42,654 bases of DNA, from NCBI GenBank assembly GCA_030700065.1, contig JAUYKH010000015.1:1-42654 (forward strand), read 5' to 3'. How positions within the stretch are numbered: the stretch's first letter is position 1; every line of letters begins with the position of its first letter. This DNA comes from a bacterium. GTDB taxonomy: Bacteria; Patescibacteriota; Doudnabacteria; UBA920; 2-01-FULL-46-14. Below, piece after piece: positions 9,293 through 18,055 of the stretch. The notes beneath the pieces are model-generated. The model made no database searches. It was given only the letters and a program-made list of their open reading frames with translations, and was not told the origin of the DNA. Made by a program: the position numbers and the translations under genes.

Positions 9293-10183
9293 TTATTGCG
9301 TCAAGAAATAAAGCCCGAGGGAAATGAGCACGATCGCCAGGATTTTTTGCGCGAGTATTAGTTTGGTGATCCGTTCTTTCAGAATGTTCGGGTAATATTC
9401 GGAGAAAAAAATCGTCAGGAGGAGCAAAAAAGCATATTGAACGCCCTGCAAAGCATTTACTATGATGACACTCCCCAACGAGATGGCGTAATTTTGCATT
9501 AGCCCGGCGAGGCCGCCGGACAAACGCGCGCCATAATAAAGAATCTTATTGCCAGGCGTGGCTTCTTTGGTCGCGTCTGCGATATGCCGCCGGCTGCTAC
9601 TCGGAATCAAAAAACTCAAGGACACTGCAAAAAAACCAAGTCTGGTCCAAATAAGTCCGGACACAAAATTTGTCTGATTAAAAATATATTTTGTGAGGAC
9701 AAAAGACAAGGCAAAAAGGGCTGCCGCGATCACGGCATATCCCAGGGCCTTCGGATGCCAATGTCCCGCATCTTTACGAAAAGCGATCAGAACCGCGCCC
9801 GTAACCAAAAAAATAAACGCCACAAACTGGGAGCTCGTAAGTCTTTCGCCCAGCACTATGTAGGCGAAAACCAGGGTGAAAAATGGCACAAAACCCCCTT
9901 CAATGGGAAGAAGTCTCGAAATACTCGTCGCTTGGGTCGCGACATAGAGAAAATACAGCGCCCAGACGAAACAAGCCCCGGCTATAATCGCGATAAATAA
10001 ATCAGAAAAGCTCACGAGTTTTAGGCCGAACGGGGCGAGTACGAAAGTCAGGGGGCCGGTAATGCCGATGTAAAAAGCGTAGGCGACTGGGTGCCTGACC
10101 GCCTTTGTCAGCAAAAATTTATCAACCACGCCGTTTAGGGCAAAAAGCAGATAGGCTACAACGGCAATCCAGATATAAAACAT
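9293..10183 (-). CDS. EamA/DMT family transporter
   Basis: About 10 TM segments, two EamA-like repeats; LLPIEGGFVPFFTLVFAYIVLGERLTSSQFVAFIFLVTGAVLIA. Confidence 0.85.
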   Translation of the reverse strand: MFYIWIAVVAYLLFALNGVVDKFLLTKAVRHPVAYAFYIGITGPLTFVLAPFGLKLVSFSDLFIAIIAGACFVWALYFLYVATQATSISRLLPIEGGFVPFFTLVFAYIVLGERLTSSQFVAFIFLVTGAVLIAFRKDAGHWHPKALGYAVIAAALFALSFVLTKYIFNQTNFVSGLIWTRLGFFAVSLSFLIPSSSRRHIADATKEATPGNKILYYGARLSGGLAGLMQNYAISLGSVIIVNALQGVQYAFLLLLTIFFSEYYPNILKERITKLILAQKILAIVLISLGLYFLTQ

Positions 10184-10186
10184 GGA

Positions 10187-11410
10187 CTAGAGAGTTAAAG
10201 CGTTATCCTTGCAAATCTTCGCGTAAACTCTCGCGCTTTTTCGCACCGCGCGCTTTTGATTTTTGAAATCAACCTTGACGAGACCAAACTGCATTTTGTA
10301 GCCGGTTTTTTCCTGCTTTAGTACCGGCCATTCGTAACTATCAAGAAGCGTCCAGTGCAGGTATCCTCTGACATCTACTCCGCGTTTAATCGCATGATAA
10401 ACCTCCTTCACGTATCCGCGAATAAATTCTGGGCGTTTCTTGTCTGTGCTGTCCGCTATGCCGTTTTCCGTGATGTAAATTGGTTTTCCAAATTTTTTCA
10501 GCTTCAAAAGCACTTCATATACTGCCCTCGGATATATTTCCCATCCCTTGTCCGAAAGCTCGGCCTCGCGGCCTCGGACCACCTGTTTTTTCCAGAACCA
10601 TAGACTGAAATGAATCCGCCTGTACATATAGTGATTAAGTCCGATAAAATCGCAAATGGTTTTACGGTAAGGATAATCGATGTTGATGAATTCCTGGACT
10701 TTCACCTCCAGATTGTCAAAAAAACTGCGCGGGTGGAAAGGTCTGAAATAAGAAACATTTTGTGCCAAACCCACTTTGGCATCATGGTAGTAAGCGTGTA
10801 TGAGCTTATAGGCGCGATTGTGACCCTCAAGCATGTTCCTGTATACCATAAAAGACTTTAATATGCTTTTTGCGAAAGGCGGCCAAAATCCCCCTTGATA
10901 GCCCATATACGCGTAAATTCCCGGCTCATTGACAGTCACCCAAAAGTCAATGAATTGTCCCAGGGTCTGGGCTATTTTCCCTACGTAGTCGGCGAAATCA
11001 TCAACAGTTTTTTTGTGCGCCCAGCCGCCCTGCTTTGCCACCCAAACCGGATTGGTAAAATGATGGAGTGTGACGAATGTGGTAAATCCCTGGTTTTTAA
11101 GATTTTCCAAAACATGGAAATAATGACGCAACGCTTCCTCATCCCACTTGCCCTTGTCCGGTTCGATGCGGCTCCATTCCAGAGAAAGCCGGTGAGCATT
11201 GTGATTGAGTTTCTTCGCGAGCTTAAAATCCGCCTCGAATCTATTGTAGTGATCACAGGCCGCTCCAGCACGGGGAAGACGAACTTGTGTTTCCCAATCA
11301 TTATTTGCAATGCCGCCTTCAACCTGGTAAGCGGACGTTGCCGCCCCCCACAAAAACCCTTTTGGAAAACGCAGGGTTCTGGATTTTTGTCTTTTTGGTT
11401 TTGGTTTCAT
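10187..11410 (-). CDS. glycoside hydrolase family 1 (beta-glucosidase-like)
   Basis: RFPKGFLWGAATSAYQVEGG; acid/base TVNEPG; nucleophile YITENGIAD; RGYLHWTLLDSYEW. Confidence 0.95.
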   Translation of the reverse strand: MKPKPKRQKSRTLRFPKGFLWGAATSAYQVEGGIANNDWETQVRLPRAGAACDHYNRFEADFKLAKKLNHNAHRLSLEWSRIEPDKGKWDEEALRHYFHVLENLKNQGFTTFVTLHHFTNPVWVAKQGGWAHKKTVDDFADYVGKIAQTLGQFIDFWVTVNEPGIYAYMGYQGGFWPPFAKSILKSFMVYRNMLEGHNRAYKLIHAYYHDAKVGLAQNVSYFRPFHPRSFFDNLEVKVQEFINIDYPYRKTICDFIGLNHYMYRRIHFSLWFWKKQVVRGREAELSDKGWEIYPRAVYEVLLKLKKFGKPIYITENGIADSTDKKRPEFIRGYVKEVYHAIKRGVDVRGYLHWTLLDSYEWPVLKQEKTGYKMQFGLVKVDFKNQKRAVRKSARVYAKICKDNALTL

Positions 11411-11416
11411 ATCAAT

Positions 11417-11460
11417 GCCATTCCCGCCATGCCTACCGGCAGGCAGGCGCAGGCGGGAAT
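11417..11460. repeat. palindromic GCCTGCC/GGCAGGC repeat related to the 5578-5662 element
   Basis: ATTCCCGCCATGCCTACCGGCAGGCAGGCGCAGGCGGGAAT. Confidence 0.55.
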
Positions 11461-11472
11461 CTATACATATGA

Positions 11473-11501
11473 TTGATTATACCATAAATTCCTATTATAA
11501 T
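11473..11501 (+). promoter_or_regulatory. sigma70-type promoter of tRNA-Glu
   Basis: TTGATT (11473-11478), 17-bp spacer, TATAAT (11496-11501). Confidence 0.8.
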
Positions 11502-11512
11502 GACTCCGACGA

Positions 11513-11587
11513 GGCCCTATCGTCTAGTGGCTAGGACGGTTGGTTCTCAGCCAACAAACCGGGGTTCGACTCCCCGTGGGGCTGCCA
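11513..11587 (+). tRNA. tRNA-Glu (CTC anticodon), CCA encoded
   Basis: Cloverleaf: acceptor GGCCCTA/TGGGGCT; anticodon arm GTTGG-TTCTCAG-CCAAC; T arm CGGGG-TTCGACT-CCCCG; GCCA end. Confidence 0.93.
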
Positions 11588-11610
11588 AATAGGAAATGTC
11601 AAAGACTCGT

Positions 11611-11740
11611 GCCGCCTTCGGCGGCGAAATGCATTCGAACTATTGTCGGTATACTCTACTAACAAATAAAAGGGTTCGACCCGCCCCGTAGTGTCCGCCC
11701 AAGGCGGACTACTACCGGGGTTCCCGGTACCGGTGCCAAC
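11611..11740. repeat. about 130-bp direct repeat, copy 1
   Basis: Aligns along its length with 13254-13384; ends GGTTCCCGGTACCGGTGCCAAC in both copies. Confidence 0.85.
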
Positions 11741-11750
11741 ATAAAATTTC

Positions 11751-11999
11751 ATGGATTATATTCTAACATCTCACGCAAAACAACGGATGGCGGAACGCCT
11801 GATTCCGGATAAATTAATCGCCGGGACCTTGCGCAATCCCACCAAAGTGTTATATGATAGTAAAGGGCGCTTGCTTTTCAAAAAATTATATCAAAAGAAA
11901 GGGCAAACGCGGCTTCTATTGATTGTTGGAATAAAAACCGACGATAATTTAAGAATTATTACCGTAATTGACACTTCAAAAATCAGAAAATATCTATGA
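11751..11999 (+). CDS. DUF4258-like small protein (putative toxin)
   Basis: MDYILTSHAKQRMAERLIPDKLIAGTLRNPTKVLYDSKGRLLFKK...LLLIVGIKTDDNLRIITVIDTSKIRKYL. Confidence 0.75.
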   Translation: MDYILTSHAKQRMAERLIPDKLIAGTLRNPTKVLYDSKGRLLFKKLYQKKGQTRLLLIVGIKTDDNLRIITVIDTSKIRKYL

Positions 12000-12235
12000 A
12001 GAAAAATTCTCCAAAAATTTCATACGATAAAGAAAGCGAAGTGCTCTCCATAGAGCTGAAAAAAGTCAAGAGCGCGGATTCTGATATCCAAGGCAACCTT
12101 GTCATTGATTACGATAAAAAAGGCGAGATTGTTCGCATTAATCTTTATAATTTTGATTTTGCCGGTTTCAGAAACGGGGTCAAGGCTTTTAAAAATTTTG
12201 CCGGCGGCTCTGCCGCTTCAGTCGTGATGAGATAA
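11996..12235 (+). CDS. DUF2283-like small protein (putative antitoxin)
   Basis: PKISYDKESEVLSIELKKVKSADSDIQGNLVIDYDKKGEIVRINLYNF; ATGA overlap with the preceding gene. Confidence 0.75.
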   Translation: MKKNSPKISYDKESEVLSIELKKVKSADSDIQGNLVIDYDKKGEIVRINLYNFDFAGFRNGVKAFKNFAGGSAASVVMR

Positions 12236-12312
12236 AAATTGCCAAAGAACCTGATAAAAATACAGACTCGATCCACATTTGGGAAAAGAAAATTTTTTAA
12301 CTTTTTTAATAT

Positions 12313-13170
12313 ATGGAACAAAAAATAAATCCAATCCAAAATCCTAGTCCAGTTAATCCCCAACCTCCTCATAAACATCTCCATCCTGGTATTTGGATTA
12401 CTGTTTTAATTGTTGCGGCGCTTTCTGTTGGATATTTAGTTTGGGCAAACGCTTCAAAAGAATGGCCTTTCGAGGAAAATTTACAGTCCAATAATTCTGT
12501 TACTCAACAGCCTACTGCAGACCAAACAAATAATACTGGAAATACTTCTAATGATTTAACCTTAAAGGATTGGGAAGTTAAAGCAATTTCCTTGGGTAAT
12601 GACGGCTCAAAGAAGTTGATTTTAACTAATAGGGTTAATGGAAGTCAGAAAACTTTGATTGACAACACTGATACTCTAAGGAAGCGAATAGTGCAAGAGT
12701 TTGATGTAGACAAGATTTTTGACAACTATGGGGTAATTAATCTAACTGGTAGTCCAAGTATAGGTACAGCGATTTATTTCGAGTTAGTTTATGAGTATGG
12801 AGGCCCAGTATTTGCCATGGACATTAATTCCATGAAACTGCGACAATCAAAGTATGGTAGTATGCGTTTACTTTTTGCGCCTACGGGTGTTAAGGCTGTC
12901 ATTGCAGGATCTGTTGGACAAGAGAGGTTTAACACAACTTTATCTTTGGTTTGTTTGAACAATGATACAGAAAGACAACTTATTGCTCTGACAAATAGCG
13001 AAGTATTTAACGAATATCCTCCTGAACTAGATCAAAATGTTCACATAAAGTGGAATGACGAAAATAAAGTTGAGTATAGTGTTTATCGCATTGCTCCAAA
13101 TCAGAAACCGGATACATATTTACAAAATACTTTTCTAAAAAGTGAAACTCTAAATGTACCCGGCTGTTAG
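12313..13170 (+). CDS. single-pass membrane protein of unknown function, AT-rich
   Basis: N-terminal Pro-rich region plus TM HPGIWITVLIVAALSVGYLVWA; visibly AT-richer than neighbours. Confidence 0.65.
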   Translation: MEQKINPIQNPSPVNPQPPHKHLHPGIWITVLIVAALSVGYLVWANASKEWPFEENLQSNNSVTQQPTADQTNNTGNTSNDLTLKDWEVKAISLGNDGSKKLILTNRVNGSQKTLIDNTDTLRKRIVQEFDVDKIFDNYGVINLTGSPSIGTAIYFELVYEYGGPVFAMDINSMKLRQSKYGSMRLLFAPTGVKAVIAGSVGQERFNTTLSLVCLNNDTERQLIALTNSEVFNEYPPELDQNVHIKWNDENKVEYSVYRIAPNQKPDTYLQNTFLKSETLNVPGC

Positions 13171-13253
13171 TTGTTAAAGAATTTGCCGCCAAAGAAAAAC
13201 TTGAAATTGTCATCGGCGCGGCTCGACCGCGCTTGCGGGCGGGGTTGGCTCCT

Positions 13254-13384
13254 TGCCGTCTTCGGCGGCAAAATGCGTTCGAACTATTTTCAGGATACTC
13301 TGCCAGCAAATAAAAGAGTTTGACCTGCCCCGTAGTGTCCACCCGAGGCGGACTACTACTAGGGTTCCCGGTACCGGTGCCAAC
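13254..13384. repeat. about 130-bp direct repeat, copy 2
   Basis: See copy 1 at 11611-11740. Confidence 0.85.
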
Positions 13385-13409
13385 TTCAGCGGTATGCTAT
13401 AATGCAATT

Positions 13410-13787
13410 ATGAAAGAATTGTTTCACAGGATTGCGCATAGGGCCTCCAACTTTTTCGGCTCCGCCTGGGCTTTTAGCGTGGCAGTTGTGGTAATATTGC
13501 TCTGGTTCACCACCGGACCCATATTCAATTTCTCCAACACATGGCAGTTGTTCATCAACACTTTCACGACCATCATGACCTTCCTGATGGTTTTTCTGAT
13601 CCAAAATACGCAAAACCGCGACGCAAAGGCCACCCACCTCAAACTGGATGAGCTCATCAAAGCGTTGAGGAGCGCGCGCGACAAATTTATTGATCTGGAG
13701 GATATGTCTGACGAGGAGCTGGACAAACTTGAGTTGGAGTTCAAGAAAGTAAGGGAAAAAGGTTGGGTAAAAAAAGTTTCGAAATAA
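13410..13787 (+). CDS. low-affinity iron permease family protein
   Basis: MKELFHRIAHRASNFFGSAWAFSVAVVVILLWFTTGPIFNFSNTWQLFINTFTTIMTFLMVFLIQNTQNRDAKATHLKLDELI is characteristic of the family. Confidence 0.88.
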   Translation: MKELFHRIAHRASNFFGSAWAFSVAVVVILLWFTTGPIFNFSNTWQLFINTFTTIMTFLMVFLIQNTQNRDAKATHLKLDELIKALRSARDKFIDLEDMSDEELDKLELEFKKVREKGWVKKVSK

Positions 13788-13801
13788 TTATTCAAACGAC
13801 G

Positions 13802-13832
13802 ATATCCCAACATACTTAAGAATGTTGGGATA
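13802..13832. terminator. bidirectional intrinsic terminator
   Basis: ATATCCCAACAT ACTTAAGA ATGTTGGGATAT, between convergent genes. Confidence 0.8.
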
Positions 13833-13850
13833 TTATTTTGGGTGGAAATT

Positions 13851-15107
13851 TTAAGTATCTAACCATGTGCCGCTCTGCCGGCACAAAAGTTTCCCTGCGC
13901 GTTCCGGCTCCGCCATGATTTCTTTGACGATTTTTTCCATGCGCGCGGCCTGGGATCCCTTGACCAGAATCATATCCCCTGGCCTGATAAGATTCTGAAC
14001 GGGAATCCTCGCCTCATCAGAGTTTTCAAATTCCAGAATTTGACCTCCCGCGTAGCCTGCGAGCCGCGCCTCGTCCCCGGAAAATTTTGATTTAGGCCCG
14101 ACGACAACAAATATATCTATCTTGCGCTCGGCAACGGCTCGGCCCACTTCCCGATGCCCCTGCTCTGTCGCTTCCCCCAACTCTGCCATGTCCCCCAAAA
14201 TTGCTATTCTGCGCTGGGCAGGAAGCAGGGAAAGTATTTCCAGGGCGGCAATCGCCGAGGCGGGCGAGGAATTATAGGTATCATCGATTATTGTTGTCGA
14301 TTTGATTCCGCTCAAAAGACGGAGCCGCCCGGGGAGAGTCCGATAAATGCCGAGTGCGCGGCCGATTTCCACAAGATTCAGTCCCAGAACAATTCCGCAC
14401 GCGGCCGCGGCAAGAGCCGCGTAAACGCTCGGTTCGCCCAAAACCCCCGTAAGCTCAATCGGGACCGTATTGCCCGAATACCGCGCTTTAAAAATAATGC
14501 CTTGCGGCTTGTAGATTATATCCGATGCGGCGATATCAGCACGGCTATCCAAACCGTAAAAGGTCGTTTTTCCCTTATGTTTGGCGGCCATCTGCCTGAC
14601 TGCAGGATCGTCGTAATTCAAAACTGCCGTTCCGCCTCGAAGTACTCGCACCAGATTGGATTTCTCCAGAATTATATGATCCATCTTACTGAAATTCTCC
14701 AAGTGAGAAGGCCCGACCGCCGTCACGACTGAAACCGCGGGTTTGACAAACGAGGTTAAATACTCGATATCGCCGGGCCGGTCGGCGCCCATTTCGACGA
14801 CCAAAATTTTCGGATATTTCGCGGGAAACAAAAAAATAAATACTCCTTTGGCGAAAATCCACAGCCATGCAAAAAATTTTCGGCCGGGGGAAATACACCC
14901 GATGATAGTAAGCGGCACCCCAATCTCGTTGTTGTAATTTCCGTAACTTTTTCTCGTCCTTGCTTTTATTGAGGCCACCGCGAAAACTGCTTCTTTCGCG
15001 GCAGTCTTGCCGACGCTACCGGTGATGGCGATAATCAAGGGCTGGTATTTCCAGAGAATAAGTATTGACAACCAACGCAAAACTGTTTTTAAAATGTTCT
15101 TTGTCAT
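13851..15107 (-). CDS. murF: UDP-N-acetylmuramoyl-tripeptide--D-alanyl-D-alanine ligase
   Basis: Start MTKNILKTVLRW; IAITGSVGKTAAKEAV, YNNEIGVPLTI, LVVEMGADRPGDI, DDTYNSSPASAIAAL, LGDMAELGE. Confidence 0.93.
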   Translation of the reverse strand: MTKNILKTVLRWLSILILWKYQPLIIAITGSVGKTAAKEAVFAVASIKARTRKSYGNYNNEIGVPLTIIGCISPGRKFFAWLWIFAKGVFIFLFPAKYPKILVVEMGADRPGDIEYLTSFVKPAVSVVTAVGPSHLENFSKMDHIILEKSNLVRVLRGGTAVLNYDDPAVRQMAAKHKGKTTFYGLDSRADIAASDIIYKPQGIIFKARYSGNTVPIELTGVLGEPSVYAALAAAACGIVLGLNLVEIGRALGIYRTLPGRLRLLSGIKSTTIIDDTYNSSPASAIAALEILSLLPAQRRIAILGDMAELGEATEQGHREVGRAVAERKIDIFVVVGPKSKFSGDEARLAGYAGGQILEFENSDEARIPVQNLIRPGDMILVKGSQAARMEKIVKEIMAEPERAGKLLCRQSGTWLDT

Positions 15108-15159
15108 TCTATATTCTCCCCCTTCGGGGGATCTCCCGTAGGGATGATAAATTCTAATT

Positions 15160-16869
15160 TCATCTGGTCGGGCGAATTTGAAAATAATCAAGCAAAAATT
15201 TGGCCAGCTCTCCAAAAGCCGGCGCGGCAGTACTCTCCGCGAATCTGACAGTCTTTGGGTTGTCTATTTTTACCACTATCACAAATTTCGGATCCTCGAT
15301 CGGCCCAAACCCGGCAAAAGTGCCGATTGAAAGATTGGGATCGTAGCCCACAGGGCCGTCAGCACGCGCGACCTGGGCAGTTCCGGTTTTCCCGCCCAGA
15401 TAGTATCCCGGCACCCGGGCTCGTTTGCCGTGCCCGTTTTCAACGACGGAAACGAGCATCGCCGCCACAATATTGGCAGTTTTGGGAGAAACGGCCTGGC
15501 CGATCTCTTCAGGCTTTGTTTGAACAATGCCGTCCTTGGTGCGAATGCTTTCCTCAATATATGGCTTCATCATCTTACCCTGATTAGCTATGGCCGCATA
15601 GGCTTGCGCCAACTGCAGGGGCGTAACTGTTATTCCCTGTCCAAACGAGGCGGTTGCATAATCAATGTCCGCATTTCTCGTCAAATTTCGCAAATCGCCT
15701 GCGGATTCACCAGGCAGGGTTATGCCAGCTCGCTTGCCAAAACCAAACCTTTTTATCGTTTCCGCAAATTTCTCTTTTCCCGCTTTTTGCTGGAGATAAA
15801 CGGCTCCCGTATTAATAGACTGCTCGAGTATTTGCGTCATAGTCTGTCTTCCGAAAGTTTTTTCATTGGCATTTTTTATTATCCGATCATTTACCTGCAC
15901 GCTCCCCGTATCCTCAAATGTATCTTCCGGAGAAATTGCCCCACCGTCAAGCGCAAGCGCCATGGTAAAAGCCTTAAAAACCGATCCGGGTTCATAGGCG
16001 TCAGTTACAGCCAAATTTCGAAACGCGCCGGGGTTCTGGACTTCATTAAAAATATTTGGGTCAAAATCAGGATAATTCGCCATCGCCAATACGGCGCCGG
16101 TCCCGGGATCGAGTACAACAATGCTTCCGGAATCCGCTTCGTTTTCCCGGACAGTTTTGGAAAGTATGCTCTCCGCCTGGAACTGGATGGCACGATTGAC
16201 GGTCAAGACAATATCACCGCCCGGCACCGCCGGCTCGAGTTTTCTGATGCCTCCGGTGATCCACCCTCCGCTCGCGTCTTTTTCCTGCAGGAGCGAGCCG
16301 GGTTTGCCCGCCAAAATGTCTTCGAAATACCTTTCAACGCCGTACTGCCCCATGCGCTTATCTCCTTCATACGCCAAAAAACCCAAAACTTGAGAGGCCA
16401 AACTTTTTTCCGGGTAAAACCGATAGTCTTCGGGCTGGAGATAAATCCCGGGAAGATCCAATTTTTTTACGCCCAAAGAGACGTTTTCTGGAAGCTGTTT
16501 TTTGAGGGCAACCCATTTTCGCTCGTCTTCAGAAATTTTCGCCAAAATCTCTGCCTTTGGAATCTCCAAAATCTGGCCCAAAAGTTTGGCGGTCTTTTCT
16601 TTATCAGTTATTTCAGGCGGAACCGCGTAAATCAAATCTTTTTGAATGTTCCCGACCGCTTCAATAAGCTCCTCTCCGTTTTTGCCGGTATGAATGAATA
16701 TCTTTCCCCTCGCGGGAATTAGATCTTTGTACAACTGGTGCTGGTTTTCGGCCAAGCTTTGAAAATATGAATGGCCCAATACCTGGAGCGCAAAAAGCCG
16801 CACGATGACGGCGGCTGTAAAAATAACAAAAATAAAGCTTAAAAAAACCAATCTACGGCGAGTAGGCAT
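15160..16869 (-). CDS. ftsI: penicillin-binding protein, FtsI/PBP2-type transpeptidase
   Basis: PARGKIF; YEPGSVFKAF (SxxK); SINTGAV (SxN); GGKTGTAQVA (KTG). Confidence 0.93.
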   Translation of the reverse strand: MPTRRRLVFLSFIFVIFTAAVIVRLFALQVLGHSYFQSLAENQHQLYKDLIPARGKIFIHTGKNGEELIEAVGNIQKDLIYAVPPEITDKEKTAKLLGQILEIPKAEILAKISEDERKWVALKKQLPENVSLGVKKLDLPGIYLQPEDYRFYPEKSLASQVLGFLAYEGDKRMGQYGVERYFEDILAGKPGSLLQEKDASGGWITGGIRKLEPAVPGGDIVLTVNRAIQFQAESILSKTVRENEADSGSIVVLDPGTGAVLAMANYPDFDPNIFNEVQNPGAFRNLAVTDAYEPGSVFKAFTMALALDGGAISPEDTFEDTGSVQVNDRIIKNANEKTFGRQTMTQILEQSINTGAVYLQQKAGKEKFAETIKRFGFGKRAGITLPGESAGDLRNLTRNADIDYATASFGQGITVTPLQLAQAYAAIANQGKMMKPYIEESIRTKDGIVQTKPEEIGQAVSPKTANIVAAMLVSVVENGHGKRARVPGYYLGGKTGTAQVARADGPVGYDPNLSIGTFAGFGPIEDPKFVIVVKIDNPKTVRFAESTAAPAFGELAKFLLDYFQIRPTR

Positions 16870-17203
16870 AACCGTTTTGGCTCAAATAGTCTACCGAAGT
16901 CATGGGTACAAGGTTGAGCGTACGGATTTGGGATTCGATACTCTGTATGGATTTAAGCGACGCGGTCTCGAGCTCCAATCTCTTGTTTGATTCCTGAAGC
17001 TCAATAAGCCTTTTGTCCAGCTTCTTGATTTCATACCCTTTGGTCGAAAGATTGTTAGTTTCAAGCAAATACAACACGCCCGCCACAATCAAAAGTCCGG
17101 CCAACACAAATCCTAAACTGGACGAAAGTTTTTTCGGAGTTTTTGGTTTCATTTTTATTTTGGCTTGGGGAATTTCAAGCGTTAACGCAAAATATCTTCC
17201 CAT
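16853..17203 (-). CDS. FtsL-like septal protein
   Basis: One TM helix followed by a coiled-coil-like stretch; located between mraZ and ftsI. Confidence 0.65.
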   Translation of the reverse strand: MGRYFALTLEIPQAKIKMKPKTPKKLSSSLGFVLAGLLIVAGVLYLLETNNLSTKGYEIKKLDKRLIELQESNKRLELETASLKSIQSIESQIRTLNLVPMTSVDYLSQNGYAYSP

Positions 17204-17223
17204 ACGCAGCAGAGTCCTATATT

Positions 17224-17652
17224 CTAAATTATTTGTTCTAAGGCTTCGGCGATGTTGGTCGAAGTTTTTTCAGTATCTTTCTTATATTTTTCCCATCGTT
17301 CCTGATCCCAAACTTCCAATCGATTGTACAATCCGGCAATTACAACTTTTTTCTTTATTCCGGCAAAATTTCGCAGATAATCGGGTAGGATCACTCGCCC
17401 CTGTTTGTCCATTTCCAAATCCATAGCTCCAGCAAGCATCAAACGGGAAAATGCCCTGGTATTGGACCTGCTAATGGGCAAATTTGCCAATTTACCCGCT
17501 AAATTTTGCCACTCCTTCGCAGTGTATAAGAAAAGGGCGCTGTCCAGGCCGCGTGTGACTACGGCTCCACGGCTAAGCGAGGCGCGAAATTTGACGGGTA
17601 TGGACAGCCTTCCTTTCTCATCCACCGTAAGCGAGTATTCGCCGATAAACAT
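17224..17652 (-). CDS. mraZ: transcriptional regulator MraZ
   Basis: MFIGEYSLTVDEKGRLSIPVKFRASL...KQGRVILPDYLRNFAGIKKKVVIAG, two SpoVT/AbrB-like MraZ repeats. Confidence 0.95.
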   Translation of the reverse strand: MFIGEYSLTVDEKGRLSIPVKFRASLSRGAVVTRGLDSALFLYTAKEWQNLAGKLANLPISRSNTRAFSRLMLAGAMDLEMDKQGRVILPDYLRNFAGIKKKVVIAGLYNRLEVWDQERWEKYKKDTEKTSTNIAEALEQII

Positions 17653-17653
17653 C

Positions 17654-17695
17654 GGGTGGTAGAACCTTCGGTACACCACCCGACAAGTCGGGCGG
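17654..17695. repeat. inverted repeat flanking the GIY-YIG ORF (left arm)
   Basis: GGGTGGTAGAACCTTCGGTACACCACCCGACAAGTCGGGCGG; matches the reverse complement of the 17990-18029 region. Confidence 0.65.
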
Positions 17696-17702
17696 TAATT
17701 AA

Positions 17703-17966
17703 TTATTTAGTTTGAAAATACTCCTTGAGCATCAGTTTTAACACCCGCGCACCCTTGTTCGATTTCAAATACTGCTCTCTTCTAGCCGCATCAGATTTAT
17801 TCAAATATCCCTCAAAGTGAATCAGTTGCCAAGGTTTGTATTTCTTTGTGTAGGAGCTTAGACCTGAATTATGCTCTTGGACCCTGCTTTTTAAACTCTT
17901 GGCAGTTAAACCTATATAGACGCCACCGTTCTTCTTACTTTCAAGCACGTAAACCGTAAAAAACAC
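17703..17966 (-). CDS. GIY-YIG nuclease family protein (URI-like)
   Basis: FTVYVLESKKNGGVYIGLTAKSLKSRVQEHNSGLSSYTKKYKPWQLIHFEGYLNKSDAARREQYLKSNKG. Confidence 0.93.
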   Translation of the reverse strand: MFFTVYVLESKKNGGVYIGLTAKSLKSRVQEHNSGLSSYTKKYKPWQLIHFEGYLNKSDAARREQYLKSNKGARVLKLMLKEYFQTK

Positions 17967-17989
17967 CGTATTTTCTATTAATCCTCAAC

Positions 17990-18029
17990 TTGTAAGGTGG
18001 TGTGCGACCAACGGGAGTTCTACCACCTT
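17990..18029. repeat. inverted repeat flanking the GIY-YIG ORF (right arm)
   Basis: Reverse complement AAGGTGGTAGAACTCCCGTTGGTCGCACACCACCTTACAAGT. Confidence 0.65.
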
Positions 18030-18055
18030 ATCCACTTTTCCCCACTCTTTTCCAC
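18023..18055 (-). promoter_or_regulatory. putative MraZ operator: four GTGG boxes with about 10-nt period
   Basis: Reverse strand GTGGAAAAGAGTGGGGAAAAGTGGATAAGGTGG, immediately downstream of the promoter. Confidence 0.75.

Noticed and set aside
11531-11752. 73-aa minus-strand ORF
   Set aside because: It reads through tRNA-Glu and the repeat (typical SNPGLLAENQPS tRNA-derived artefact).
15430-16722. 430-aa plus-strand ORF
   Set aside because: Antisense to ftsI/PBP, whose SxxK, SxN and KTG motifs are intact; shadow ORF.
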